DNA from: Streptomyces clavifer
GTDB lineage: Bacteria; Actinomycetota; Actinomycetes; Streptomycetales; Streptomycetaceae
Direction of reading: 5' to 3'
Assembly (NCBI GenBank): GCA_014651175.1
Contig: BMWJ01000003.1
Span: forward strand, 62,001 to 126,000
Length of the DNA stretch: 64,000 nt
In this document: positions 25,042 through 32,817 of the stretch, piece after piece
Numbering within the stretch: position 1 is the stretch's first letter
How the letters are laid out: the number at the start of each line of letters is the position of its first letter
Made by a program: the position numbers and the translations under genes
The notes under the pieces: generated by a model
Seen by the model: the letters and a program-made list of their open reading frames with translations, nothing else
Told to the model about the DNA's origin: nothing
Databases searched by the model: none

Positions 25042-25077
25042 CTCTGGGATGCTGACGCCACGACTAGGGGGCACATC

Positions 25078-25986
25078 ATGGACTTCGACCTCACTTTTGT
25101 TGTCTCGGGAGTGACCGTTGATGACGATGCTGCCGTAGACGTACTGCTTGAACGGTGCGACGCCCTACTGGCGAGAGCCGGCGGCGTCGACCTGTTGAGT
25201 GTCACGTGGTCGGGCGACTCCGCCGTTCAGGCCGCTTTGGAGGCGGCAGCCGCAGCGCATGCCGCAGTGCCGCAACTGCACGTGCGCCGACTGGATCGCG
25301 ATCTCGTGGGAATCCACGAGATCGCCGACCGCACGGGCCGTTCCCGGCAGAATGTCAGCCAATGGGTGACTGGGACCCGCAAAGCCGGCGGGGCACCGTT
25401 CCCTGCCGCCGAGGGAACGGTCGGGCGGTCGCAGGCATGGCTCTGGACCGAGGTCAACCATTGGCTGTCCGAGCACAACCTCGACGACGGCTCCACGTAC
25501 CCCAGCCGCAAAGAGATGACGGAAATCGACTTCGCGCTGGCGAACGCGGTTCGCCTGGCCTTCCGATACGCAGAGACATCGGGCTTCACGGAAGGTCGCG
25601 AGCGGGTAATCGACGAGCTGCACAACAAGCACATCCCCGGTTTCCTGAACTTCCTGTCGGGACTTGACGGCACGATCGATGAACTGGGGCAGCACATCCT
25701 CATCGTGGCCGACCAGCACGAATCGGCCCGGGGTGTGATGGAGTGCGTCTCGAGTTTCCAGCACGACGTCGTACTCGTCACGTCAACGGATCAGTTCACA
25801 GCCATGATTCTCTCGACTCGCCGCCTCAGTGGTCCGACCAAAATCGTCGGAGTTCCCGAACTCGCGTCGGTCAGGGACTGGCTGCGCCTGGTTCAGGACA
25901 ACCCGCAGGCAGCATTCGCGCTCGAGGCAGCCGAGGCCCTTGCGAAGGTGCCGCCCATCCAACGCCGCTTGGCCATCGCCGCGTGA
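25078..25986 (+). CDS. HTH DNA-binding protein with unknown C-terminal domain (candidate antitoxin)
   Basis: A 302-residue protein. Residues 1-75 form an alpha/beta module (DFDLTFVVSGVTVDDDAAVD). Residues 76-140 hold an HTH (LVGIHEIADRTGRSRQNVSQW) followed by a wing-like GTRKAGGAPFPAAEGTVG and WTEVNHWL. After residue 150 comes a mostly helical stretch, then alternating strands and helices (QHILIVADQHESARGVMEC; HDVVLVTSTDQFTA; TKIVGVPELASVRDWLRL), suggesting a Rossmann-like domain of unknown activity. AGGGGGC precedes ATG 25078. The stop overlaps the next gene by 4 bases (GTGA). It is much longer than typical antitoxins, so a regulator-effector role is possible. Confidence 0.65.
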   Translation: MDFDLTFVVSGVTVDDDAAVDVLLERCDALLARAGGVDLLSVTWSGDSAVQAALEAAAAAHAAVPQLHVRRLDRDLVGIHEIADRTGRSRQNVSQWVTGTRKAGGAPFPAAEGTVGRSQAWLWTEVNHWLSEHNLDDGSTYPSRKEMTEIDFALANAVRLAFRYAETSGFTEGRERVIDELHNKHIPGFLNFLSGLDGTIDELGQHILIVADQHESARGVMECVSSFQHDVVLVTSTDQFTAMILSTRRLSGPTKIVGVPELASVRDWLRLVQDNPQAAFALEAAEALAKVPPIQRRLAIAA

Positions 25987-26465
25987 GTGACGAGCCCTTC
26001 GACGAGGAACCTGCCGAGCACCACCGCTACCGCCGCTACCTACAGGACCTGGAAGACGTCCCGGAGGCGGACGAAGCCGCCCTGGTGGCCACCGTGCTGC
26101 GCGACCCGGTCTTGTCGATGGCGGAGGCCGCGGTCAACCGCCATCTTGAGTGCCGGGCTTCCAAACTGCTGACTGACCCGGCGTTCACCGCCTGGGCCCG
26201 CAGCATGGCCACGGTCATCTGGGACCGTCCTTTCCTCACCCGCCGTCTGCGCGAGTGGACCCTGCTCAGGGCAATCGCGCGGGACGAGCCGTGGACCGCC
26301 GAGGAAGTCACCACCGCATCCGACTGGTTCCAGCGCACAGCATCGGCCGCACGGATCGTCACCTCGGCCGAGGCCCTCAGCCTGCTCGCTGAGCGGGGGC
26401 GAAGTCGCCGCGTTCGCAACGCAGCAAGCCGCCGACTGCACCATCCGGATCAGCAACCGACCTGA
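25983..26465 (+). CDS. unknown protein, third gene of the HicA-like/HTH operon
   Basis: I do not recognise this 160-residue protein. It begins with an acidic segment (DEPFDEEPAEHH), is largely helical (EADEAALVATVLRDPVLSM; AAVNRHLECRASKLL; WDRPFLTRRLREWTLLRAI), and ends very basic (RGRSRRVRNAASRRL). The 4-base overlap with the HTH gene shows tight translational coupling, so the two proteins probably work together, possibly in stoichiometric amounts. Confidence 0.65.
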   Translation: MSDEPFDEEPAEHHRYRRYLQDLEDVPEADEAALVATVLRDPVLSMAEAAVNRHLECRASKLLTDPAFTAWARSMATVIWDRPFLTRRLREWTLLRAIARDEPWTAEEVTTASDWFQRTASAARIVTSAEALSLLAERGRSRRVRNAASRRLHHPDQQPT

Positions 26466-26604
26466 CGCAATCCACAGGTCTTGACTATTCCTCGCGGTGA
26501 GGCAGCCGGCCCGTATCGCACCCCGGGTCCCGGCCTTTACCGTGCGGACGACCTCACCATTGACCAGACTATGCCTTCTGGCCCATAGCTCTAGCTGTTG
26601 CGGG

Positions 26605-27468
26605 TCAGGAGGTTGTTGACGCGACCGGGGCTGTGTACACGTGCCTTCGTTCTGCTGAGCGCAGCTTGATTCTGATGATCTCCTTGCCGGTGGTGACGAT
26701 TTCGAGGGTCGCGAGGGGGTGCCCGCCGGGCGCGATGAGGTACATGCTTCGCCCGTCGACCGTGATAGGGCACACGGCGCGAATCCGGTCGCGGAAGAGT
26801 CTTGTCTCGGTCGCGATCGCGGTCGACCCAACGACGTGGGTGCGGGCACCACGCGGCAGCAGCGCCGCGTCGGCGTCACGGACACTGTCCGGAGCAAGCA
26901 TCTGGATCATTGCGCGCGTGTTTCCTGTCTCAGCTGCTGCCAGAAATGCTTCGACGATCCGATGGGCACCGCGATCCACGTGCTCGACCGCCTGGGCACC
27001 TGCGATGCGCTGCCGGGCCCGGCTGGCGTGCTTCTTCGCCGCCGGCACGGTTCCGCCGAGCACGGCCGCGATGTGATCGAACGGCACCGAGAAAAGGTCG
27101 TGCAGGACATACGCCACCCGTTGGGGCGGCGTCAGCTGGTTCAGCAAGACCATCAGCGCCCGAGAGATGCCCTCTTTCCGCAGGAGGGCCTCGTCCGCCG
27201 TGAGCTGTTCGGCGGGAATGGCTGCCGCCAGCAGAGGCGCTTCGTTACGGCGGCGTCGGATCCGCAGTTCATCGAGGCACACGCTGGCGGTCACTGTCCG
27301 CAGCCACGCGGCAGGGTTCTCGATCTCAGCGTCGGATCGCGTGGTCGTGGTCCTTAGCCACGCCGTCTGGACCGCGTCCTGCGCATCATGCGACGAGCCG
27401 AGCATTCGGTAGGCGAACGAGAGCAGTTGTGGCCTGGCGGCCTCGAATTCTCCGACCGTGATTGGCAT
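26605..27468 (-). CDS. ECF41-type (SigJ-like) sigma factor with SnoaL-like C-terminal domain
   Basis: A 287-residue ECF sigma factor. Region 2 is LLSFAYRMLGSSHDAQDAVQTAWLR, cited as FAYRMLGSSHDAQDAVQ, and region 4 is LTPPQRVAYVLHDLFSVPFD with HIAAVLGGTVPAAKKHASRA. The last ~110 residues form an NTF2/SnoaL-like domain (RIVEAFLAAAETGNTRAMI; LATLEIVTTGKEIIRIKL), which in ECF41 factors replaces a separate anti-sigma and modulates activity. AGAAGGTGA precedes ATG 27468. It is divergent from a small enzyme-like gene and a DoxX gene that carry an ECF41-type promoter, so these are its probable regulon. Confidence 0.88.
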   Translation of the reverse strand: MPITVGEFEAARPQLLSFAYRMLGSSHDAQDAVQTAWLRTTTTRSDAEIENPAAWLRTVTASVCLDELRIRRRRNEAPLLAAAIPAEQLTADEALLRKEGISRALMVLLNQLTPPQRVAYVLHDLFSVPFDHIAAVLGGTVPAAKKHASRARQRIAGAQAVEHVDRGAHRIVEAFLAAAETGNTRAMIQMLAPDSVRDADAALLPRGARTHVVGSTAIATETRLFRDRIRAVCPITVDGRSMYLIAPGGHPLATLEIVTTGKEIIRIKLRSAERRHVYTAPVASTTS

Positions 27469-27472
27469 CGGG

Positions 27473-27499
27473 TGTCACCTTCTCGATCTGGCGAACGTC
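27473..27499 (+). promoter_or_regulatory. ECF41-type promoter of the divergent target operon
   Basis: TGTCAC (27473-27478) and CGTC (27496-27499) are 17 bases apart. TGTCACA with CGTC at about this spacing is the known ECF41 consensus. The -35 overlaps the sigma gene's Shine-Dalgarno complement on the opposite strand. Confidence 0.75.
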
Positions 27500-27553
27500 A
27501 GGACGGTCGGTTCAGAACCATGCCCGTTCGTATCCCAAGGAGATGACAGCACG

Positions 27554-27856
27554 ATGAGCCTACAGATAGTGCGCTTCAGCGCCGCCGTGGACTCCGCCGC
27601 AGAGCTGCGTGACTGCCTGATCAGTGTCTTCACGGCCCTCGAGGCAGCGTCAACGACCGGCCTGGCCTATACGGCATACGCGAGCGAGTCGGGAACCGAC
27701 TTCATCCTCGCGCTCGAACTCACCGCCCCGACAACGAACCCGCTCCTTGCGCTGCCCGAAGCACAGCGGCGACGAGACGCGATCAGCCGGGCAGCCGGTG
27801 GCCTAATCGCGTCCACACCTGAGCCGTTCACGATCGTGGGGTCGTACACATCGTGA
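27554..27856 (+). CDS. small ABM-like (dimeric alpha-beta barrel) protein under ECF41 control
   Basis: A 100-residue protein, SLQIVRFSAAVDSAAELRD then LEAASTTGLAYTAYASESGTDFILALEL and a C-terminal strand EPFTIVGSYTS. The beta-alpha-beta-beta pattern resembles antibiotic-biosynthesis-monooxygenase-like ferredoxin folds. AAGGAG lies upstream of ATG 27554. It is followed by a 4-base overlap (GTGA) with the DoxX gene. ECF41 factors commonly control a small oxidoreductase, epimerase or carboxymuconolactone decarboxylase gene, so this is plausibly the equivalent partner. Confidence 0.6.
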   Translation: MSLQIVRFSAAVDSAAELRDCLISVFTALEAASTTGLAYTAYASESGTDFILALELTAPTTNPLLALPEAQRRRDAISRAAGGLIASTPEPFTIVGSYTS

Positions 27857-28206
27857 ACCTCATCCTGGTGATCGCCACGGTCGCGTGCATCGCAGCCAAC
27901 CTAGGCATCGCCATCGCGGACTACGGCCGAGCTCCGTTCGTGCTGGCCAACTCAGCGGAAGTGCGCCTCCCCTCAACGATGCTGCCGTACCTCGCGACGC
28001 TCAAGCTCGCAGGAGCCGCAGGTCTTGTCATCGGCCTGCTCGGGGCTCATCCGCTCGGCCTGGCGGCCGGAGTCGGACTCGTCTTCTTCTTCACCGGAGC
28101 AGTCACCGCCCACATCAGTGCTCGAGTGTTCTACAACATCGCGTTCCCCGGAGTGTTCCTGGTGCTCGCGGCAGCGAGCACCGCGTTCTTCGCGAGCAAG
28201 ATATGA
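27853..28206 (+). CDS. DoxX-like four-helix membrane protein
   Basis: A 117-residue polytopic protein: LILVIATVACIAANLGIAIA, LPYLATLKLAGAAGLVIGLLG, LGLAAGVGLVFFFTGAVTAHI, FPGVFLVLAAASTAFFA. The TLKLAGAAGLVIGL segment is the DoxX-like signature. GTG 27853 overlaps the previous stop. Its own stop TGA overlaps the ATG of a transposase fragment, which suggests an insertion landed exactly behind it. Confidence 0.8.
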   Translation: MNLILVIATVACIAANLGIAIADYGRAPFVLANSAEVRLPSTMLPYLATLKLAGAAGLVIGLLGAHPLGLAAGVGLVFFFTGAVTAHISARVFYNIAFPGVFLVLAAASTAFFASKI

Positions 28207-28999
28207 CTCCCGCCAACGCGCCACTATCAGTCGAAGGCCGCCGACGCCTGACCGAGCGGTGCACGACGCGCCCGATCGCGCACGTCGCCGCAGAGATGGG
28301 CATCTCGCGGGCGTGCGCCTCGAAGTGGGTGAACCGGTGGCGAAGACAAGACACGGAGAGGCTGGGCTGTAGACCGGTCTTCGACACCACACCGGCAACC
28401 GACCGCGACAGATGCCGATGTTGCGGCCCGAGCTGGACGAGCAGCCGACTCACCGTGCGACGGCTGATCACCACCCCGACGTCATTGAGTTCGCTGAACA
28501 GACGGCGGTTCATCGACCCCGACGGCGAGTCGAACCGCAAGCCGCGGGTGATCGTCGCGAAGCGACCAGGGCACATGATCCATGTCGATGTGAAGAAGGT
28601 CGGACGCATCCCCGACGGGGCGGACGGAGGCGGGTGGCGCGCCCACGGACGCGGCTCGGACCAAGCACGAGCGGCCGCACGATCCAAGGGCAAGTCAAAG
28701 GCCGACGACCTCGCCAAGGGCGGTGGGCGTGGCTACGTCTACCCGCACTCAGCCGTCGATGGGCATACCCGGATGGCGGACACAGAGCCTCTCGAGATCG
28801 CCTACACCCCGACCAACAGCTCCTGGCTCAACCGGATCGAAGCCCAGTTCACCGCCCTGCGCTACTTCGCCCTCGACGGAACCGACCACCCCACCCACAA
28901 GGCCCAGGCAGCATGATCCGCCGGTACATCATCCGGCGGAAAAGGAACGCCGCCTACAAACGTCTCAATGTCCTGGTGAGCATGGCCAACGCGGCCTGA
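28203..28999 (+). pseudogene. mosaic transposase remnant (IS481-like N-part, IS630-like C-part)
   Basis: One frame runs from ATG 28203 to a stop at 28916. It begins with an IS481-type HTH (RPIAHVAAEMGISRACASKWVNRWRR), loses similarity for about 60 codons, then resumes with the first catalytic-Asp region GHMIHVDVKKVGRIPDG and GRGYVYPHSAVDGHTR. At about 28790 it switches to IEAQF-type sequence (EIAYTPTNSSWLNRIEAQFT), typical of IS630 transposase ends. The tail MIRRYIIRRK lies in another frame, ending at 28999. No complete DDE set survives. Confidence 0.75.
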
Positions 29000-29021
29000 A
29001 CAACAACGGCTGCATGCGGCA

Positions 29022-29405
29022 TCACCACAAGTGCAGGAAGCTTCGGACGTCGTCGAAACCGTCGAGGGCCCGACCGTCGACATCCGTCGGGTCCGACTCG
29101 GCCCGCGCTGCCAGCGACTTCACCAGCTCGAGGCCGTCATCGCCAAGTCGCCCGAAGCGTCGCGCCGTGTGTCCCAGGCACAGGCCGGCCAGCCCGAGCA
29201 GCGGACTCCCCGACACAGCCCGCGTCCCGACCTGCACGCACCAGTGCTCGACAAACTCCGCGTCGTCGTCGTTCAACGCGGTCCCGACCAGAACCCCCGC
29301 CGCCTCACCCTCCGCCGAGCGGTCACGCAGGGCCCGCTCCAACGTCTCGACCACCACCTCGTGAGGCAGCGCGGGAGGGTTCTCGAAGCTCAGATGAGAA
29401 TGCAC
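29022..29405 (-). CDS. small HEAT-like hypothetical protein
   Basis: A 127-residue, largely helical protein: ALPHEVVVETLERALRDRS, AAGVLVGTALNDDDAEFVEHW, LLGLAGLCLGHTARRFGRL, VDGRALDGFDDVRSFLHLW. The pattern resembles short HEAT-repeat or immunity-like proteins seen singly in Streptomyces. GTG 29405 gives a typical family start (VHSHLSFENP). The function is unknown. It sits between a broken transposase and an integrase remnant. Confidence 0.6.
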   Translation of the reverse strand: MHSHLSFENPPALPHEVVVETLERALRDRSAEGEAAGVLVGTALNDDDAEFVEHWCVQVGTRAVSGSPLLGLAGLCLGHTARRFGRLGDDGLELVKSLAARAESDPTDVDGRALDGFDDVRSFLHLW

Positions 29406-29749
29406 CCCGCGAGAGTACGCGGACCGCATCCAGCACACCTCCGCCCGTCCGCCGAGACGGGGCGAACCCCGAAGGCATGTCTTGAAGCCGCGGGCTTGGT
29501 TCTCGTCTCATGCCCCACGGGCCTATCCGCTGCGGGCGCGCGTCGGCGGCGGCAGCGCCGAGCGGGCCGAAGGCAGGAGCGCGGGCGCAGCCAGAGCCGG
29601 GAAGCGCGCCCGGCGGAGCGGAGCGCAGCCGAGTGCCTTGATGAGGCAGAGAAACCTGTAACAGCTCTCAGCGTCGGTCAAGCAAAGTGCGAATCGGTCG
29701 GCAGGAGTCGACTGGTGCAACCGGCTTGGCGAGTCGAGGGTGTTCCCGG
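29406..29749. other. intergenic stretch of the island with no gene
   Basis: Open frames here have no recognisable similarity or ribosome sites. The middle (29,530-29,640) is extremely GC-rich with GCGG/GAGC-type short repeats, unlike the AT-richer left end of the island. Confidence 0.5.
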
Positions 29750-29951
29750 TGTGGCGCAGATCGTGGCATCGCGGCGACCAGTAATGCGACCAAACGTGAG
29801 CTGATGCAGCGAGTGGGGCACTCCTTCAGTGCGTGCCGCACAGATCTATCAACACCTGGTGAACGGCCGTGACCAGGCGATCGCCGCGCACGTCGACGGC
29901 CAGATCAGAAAGGTCCGGCCGGCAGAGCCCGATGACACATCTGGCACGTAA
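29750..29951 (+). pseudogene. C-terminal remnant of a tyrosine integrase with a frameshift
   Basis: One frame encodes IAATSNATKRELMQRVGHS, the HxxR-GH region of actinobacterial phage/AICE integrases. The next frame continues VRAAQIYQHLVNGRDQAIAAH with the catalytic Tyr and ends KVRPAEPDDTSGT at TAA 29951. Removing one T from the CACTCCTTCAG tract near 29824 would join both. Upstream integrase sequence, including the first catalytic Arg, is missing. It lies 100 bases from the 3' end of tRNA-Val, the classic position of int beside its attachment site. Confidence 0.8.
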
Positions 29952-29995
29952 CTGGCACGACGCCCCTCCCCCGCCCCCGCGGCTGAGAAACGAAC

Positions 29996-30036
29996 AAGGC
30001 CCAGGCTCCCGGTTCTATACCGGTGACCTGGGCCTT
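29996..30036. terminator. terminator downstream of tRNA-Val
   Basis: AAGGCCCAGG (29996-30005) pairs perfectly with CCTGGGCCTT (30027-30036), 15 bases past the tRNA 3' end on its strand. Confidence 0.8.
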
Positions 30037-30051
30037 CGTCGTGCTTCCTGC

Positions 30052-30126
30052 TGGTGGGCGCGGACGGTTTCGAACCGCCGACATCTGCTTTGTAAGAGCA
30101 GCGCTCTACCCCTGAGCTACGCACCC
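30052..30126 (-). tRNA. tRNA-Val (anticodon TAC)
   Basis: Read on the minus strand the gene starts GGGTGCG and ends CGCGCCC-A-CCA, giving a 7-bp acceptor stem with one G-U pair and an encoded CCA. The D arm is GCTCAGGGGTAGAGC, the anticodon stem-loop is CTGCT-CTTACAA-AGCAG with anticodon TAC, and the T arm contains GGTTCGAAACC. It is the probable integration target of the island to its left. Confidence 0.95.
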
Positions 30127-30347
30127 GTGGATGAAGCAACAGGTTACATGGCCTACCGCCCCGGCCGGCAATCCGGTTGCGGGCCCGTCCGGTGCCGGCG
30201 CCTCCGGAGCCGGCGGGGCGACGGCGGGCCGTGGCATGCGGGGGATATCCCCACCCCGGAGACGGTAGCCGTCCGGATCGTCCCGGGGGCCTGGCCCTCC
30301 TTACCGTGGAACCACACCGGCAGCGCTACCAGGGGGACCCGATCACG

Positions 30348-31115
30348 ATGACCAGCCGTACCCGCACCCACGCACTCGTGACCACTGGAGCAACCGCCCT
30401 CCTCCTTGTGGCCCTCAGCGGCTGCGGATCGGGCACGGACGGTGCGCCCGCCGAGCAGAAGTCGTTCCCGTACAGCGGGAAGGCCCTCACCATCGACAGC
30501 GGGAACTCCAGGGTGGACGTCGTTCCGGCCGATGTGGAGCAGATCGAGGTGACCCGGCGGGTCGACGGGTGGGTCGTGTTCGGCAGCGGCCCGGATGCCA
30601 CCTGGAAGCTGGAGGGCGGCACACTGACGCTCAAGGTGAAGTGCAGTGCGGTGATCAGCAACTGCGACGCCCACCACGAGGTGAAGGTGCCCCGCGGGAC
30701 CGCGCTGACGGTGGACGCGGACAACGGCAAGGTCACCGCCTCCGGGTTCGCCACCCCCCTCAAGCTGTCCGCCGGCAACGGCGAAGTCGTCGTACGTGAT
30801 TCCAGTGGGCCGCTGGAGCTGACCGCGGACAACGGCTCCGTCCTGGCCGAGCGGGTCTCCGGGGCTTCCGTGGTCGCGCGTTCGGAGAACGGAGAGGTGA
30901 CCCTCGGGTTCAGCCGGGTGCCGGATCTCGTGGACACCGCCAGTGACAACGGCAGCATCACCATCGGCCTGCCGGCGAGCGGCGGAGCGTACGCGGTGTC
31001 CGCCTCGGCCGCCAACGGCGAGGTCCACGTCGACGTGCCGCGCAGCGAGGACAGCAAGCACGTGGTGAAGGCGCGCAGCGAGAACGGGGAAGTCAACGTC
31101 CGAACAGCGAACTAA
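30348..31115 (+). CDS. DUF4097-family beta-strand-repeat lipoprotein
   Basis: A 255-residue lipoprotein: signal peptide ending in the lipobox LSGC (Cys near residue 26). The rest is a right-handed beta-repeat of the DUF4097 type with recurrent xNGxV turns: DSGNSRVDV, DADNGKVTA, SAGNGEVVV, TADNGSVLA, RSENGEVTL, SDNGSITI, AANGEVHV, RSENGEVNV. Eight such turns imply a short beta-helix exposed outside the membrane. AGGGGGA precedes ATG 30348. The family is linked to envelope stress and adhesion without a defined activity. Confidence 0.87.
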   Translation: MTSRTRTHALVTTGATALLLVALSGCGSGTDGAPAEQKSFPYSGKALTIDSGNSRVDVVPADVEQIEVTRRVDGWVVFGSGPDATWKLEGGTLTLKVKCSAVISNCDAHHEVKVPRGTALTVDADNGKVTASGFATPLKLSAGNGEVVVRDSSGPLELTADNGSVLAERVSGASVVARSENGEVTLGFSRVPDLVDTASDNGSITIGLPASGGAYAVSASAANGEVHVDVPRSEDSKHVVKARSENGEVNVRTAN

Positions 31116-31185
31116 CCGGCCCGTGTATTCGTCCTTACTGGTGGGAGAATGAACCCGGCAGGGCGAAACGGCACGGGAGAGGGAT

Positions 31186-32553
31186 GTGACGGCGACACAC
31201 GCGCGGCCGCAGGCGAAAGCGAGTGGTGGTTCCGCCGTCAAGGACGTCCTGGTGCTGATGCTGCTGCCGGTTCCGCTGATCACGGCCTCGCTGTCGGCGG
31301 CCTTCGCCGGCGGGGGTACGCGCCGTTGGTTCGGGGGGCGCGGGGAGAGTCAGCGCGCCGACGCGCAGGCGGCGAAGGATGACGCCGCTGCCGCCTTCTA
31401 CGAGCTCGACACCGCTCAGCGGGACCTCAAGATCTCCATCGAGACGATCACCGCCGTGGACCATTCACCCCGCGCCCGCAAGGCGGCGGAGGACTTCGCG
31501 GCACTCGGCCGACGGATCGACGAGGTCAGCCACACGTACATCACGGCGGTCGATGCGCACGACCTCGACCGGGACGATCTGGAGCCGTCGGCCGCGGCCG
31601 GTGCGCGGACACAGCTGACCCGTGCCAAGGACGATCTCGTACGGGTGAAGGGCGAGCTCGACCGCTTCGCCCAGGGGCTCGGAACGCTGCTGGGCAGTGC
31701 GGAGACGCAGCTCGCCAGGCTCGCGCCCGCCGTGGAGCGCGCCCGTCAGGCACTCCTCGGCGCGAGCAACGCCTTGGACGCGGTACGCGCTTCCGGGTTG
31801 CGGGCGGACGACCTCGCGGCTCGGCTGGCGGCCCTCGCCCCGGAGCTGACCAAGCTCAACCAGGGCGCCGGGCGGCACGGTGTGGCCGAGACCCTGCAGC
31901 GGGCGGATCAGGTGCTGAGGGACGCGGAGGCGGTGCGTGCCGAGGCGGACCGGCTGCCCGAGCGAGCTGCGGAGATCGACCGGCGGCTGGTGTCGCTGCG
32001 CACCCGGGCCCAGGCGCTGACGACGCGCGCCGGACAGGTCGAGCCGGTGCTCAGCGAGCTGCGGCGACGCTTCTCGGCCGCCTGCTGGCAGGATCTGCAG
32101 CCGGTTCCCGATCAGGCCGCGGCCAATGTGCGGCAGGCCGAGGAGAAGCTGGCGGAGGCCGCCACGGCGCGGGCCGAGCAGCGCTGGGCGGACGCGACGG
32201 CCCAGCTGAGTACGGTGCGTGCGCTGCTCAACGCCACGGATGAGGCGGTGTCCGCCGCCGGTGACAGGCTGCAGCGGCTGAACGCCGTGGCCAAGGATCC
32301 GCAGACGGAGATCGACCGCACCCGGTTCGCGATCCGGGACGCCCAGCGCCTTGCCATGGCCGGGCGGCACACTCCCGATCCGCGCCATGCGCGTCCGCTG
32401 GACGAGGCCGTGGCCCGGCTGGACCGGGCGATCAGCGGGCTGGAGGGGCGGCACCCCGACTACTGGCACTTCCTCACCGAGACGGAGGCCGTGCGGCAGT
32501 CGACGACCCGGGTGGTCTCCGCGATCCGCGAGGAGCTGGGCAGCGGCGCCTGA
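31186..32553 (+). CDS. membrane-anchored coiled-coil protein
   Basis: A 455-residue protein. One hydrophobic segment near residues 18-41 (VKDVLVLMLLPVPLITASLS) is the only membrane anchor. From about residue 55 to the end it is Ala/Arg/Glu/Leu-rich heptad sequence ([40 protein letters not shown]), predicting long coiled coils. It may be a septum or envelope scaffolding component. GGGAGAGGG precedes GTG 31186. No family is recognised. Confidence 0.72.
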   Translation: MTATHARPQAKASGGSAVKDVLVLMLLPVPLITASLSAAFAGGGTRRWFGGRGESQRADAQAAKDDAAAAFYELDTAQRDLKISIETITAVDHSPRARKAAEDFAALGRRIDEVSHTYITAVDAHDLDRDDLEPSAAAGARTQLTRAKDDLVRVKGELDRFAQGLGTLLGSAETQLARLAPAVERARQALLGASNALDAVRASGLRADDLAARLAALAPELTKLNQGAGRHGVAETLQRADQVLRDAEAVRAEADRLPERAAEIDRRLVSLRTRAQALTTRAGQVEPVLSELRRRFSAACWQDLQPVPDQAAANVRQAEEKLAEAATARAEQRWADATAQLSTVRALLNATDEAVSAAGDRLQRLNAVAKDPQTEIDRTRFAIRDAQRLAMAGRHTPDPRHARPLDEAVARLDRAISGLEGRHPDYWHFLTETEAVRQSTTRVVSAIREELGSGA

Positions 32554-32817
32554 GCCGTACGGGGCACGTACGGAGCAACGGGTCCAGGGCCCGGAGACGG
32601 AAGGCCGCCCGCCCCGGCCGCGCGTGAGGGCTCCGAGCACGAAGAGCTCCGTACGCGGCTGAGCTCCGAGCCCGCAGGCCCCGGGCCGAAGGACCGTCCC
32701 CGCAGCCCGGCCGCCATCCGCCCGATTTGTCCCCCACCCCGGACGGGCAGATGCTGAAGGTGCGCAGCGGGCTCCCGCTGAGGCGTTTCTGGCCGCACGC
32801 GGCCGAAGGAGGCCGTC

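Noticed and set aside
26591..26773. Short minus-strand frame beside the sigma factor's end
   Set aside because: It overlaps the sigma gene and shows no ribosome site or similarity.
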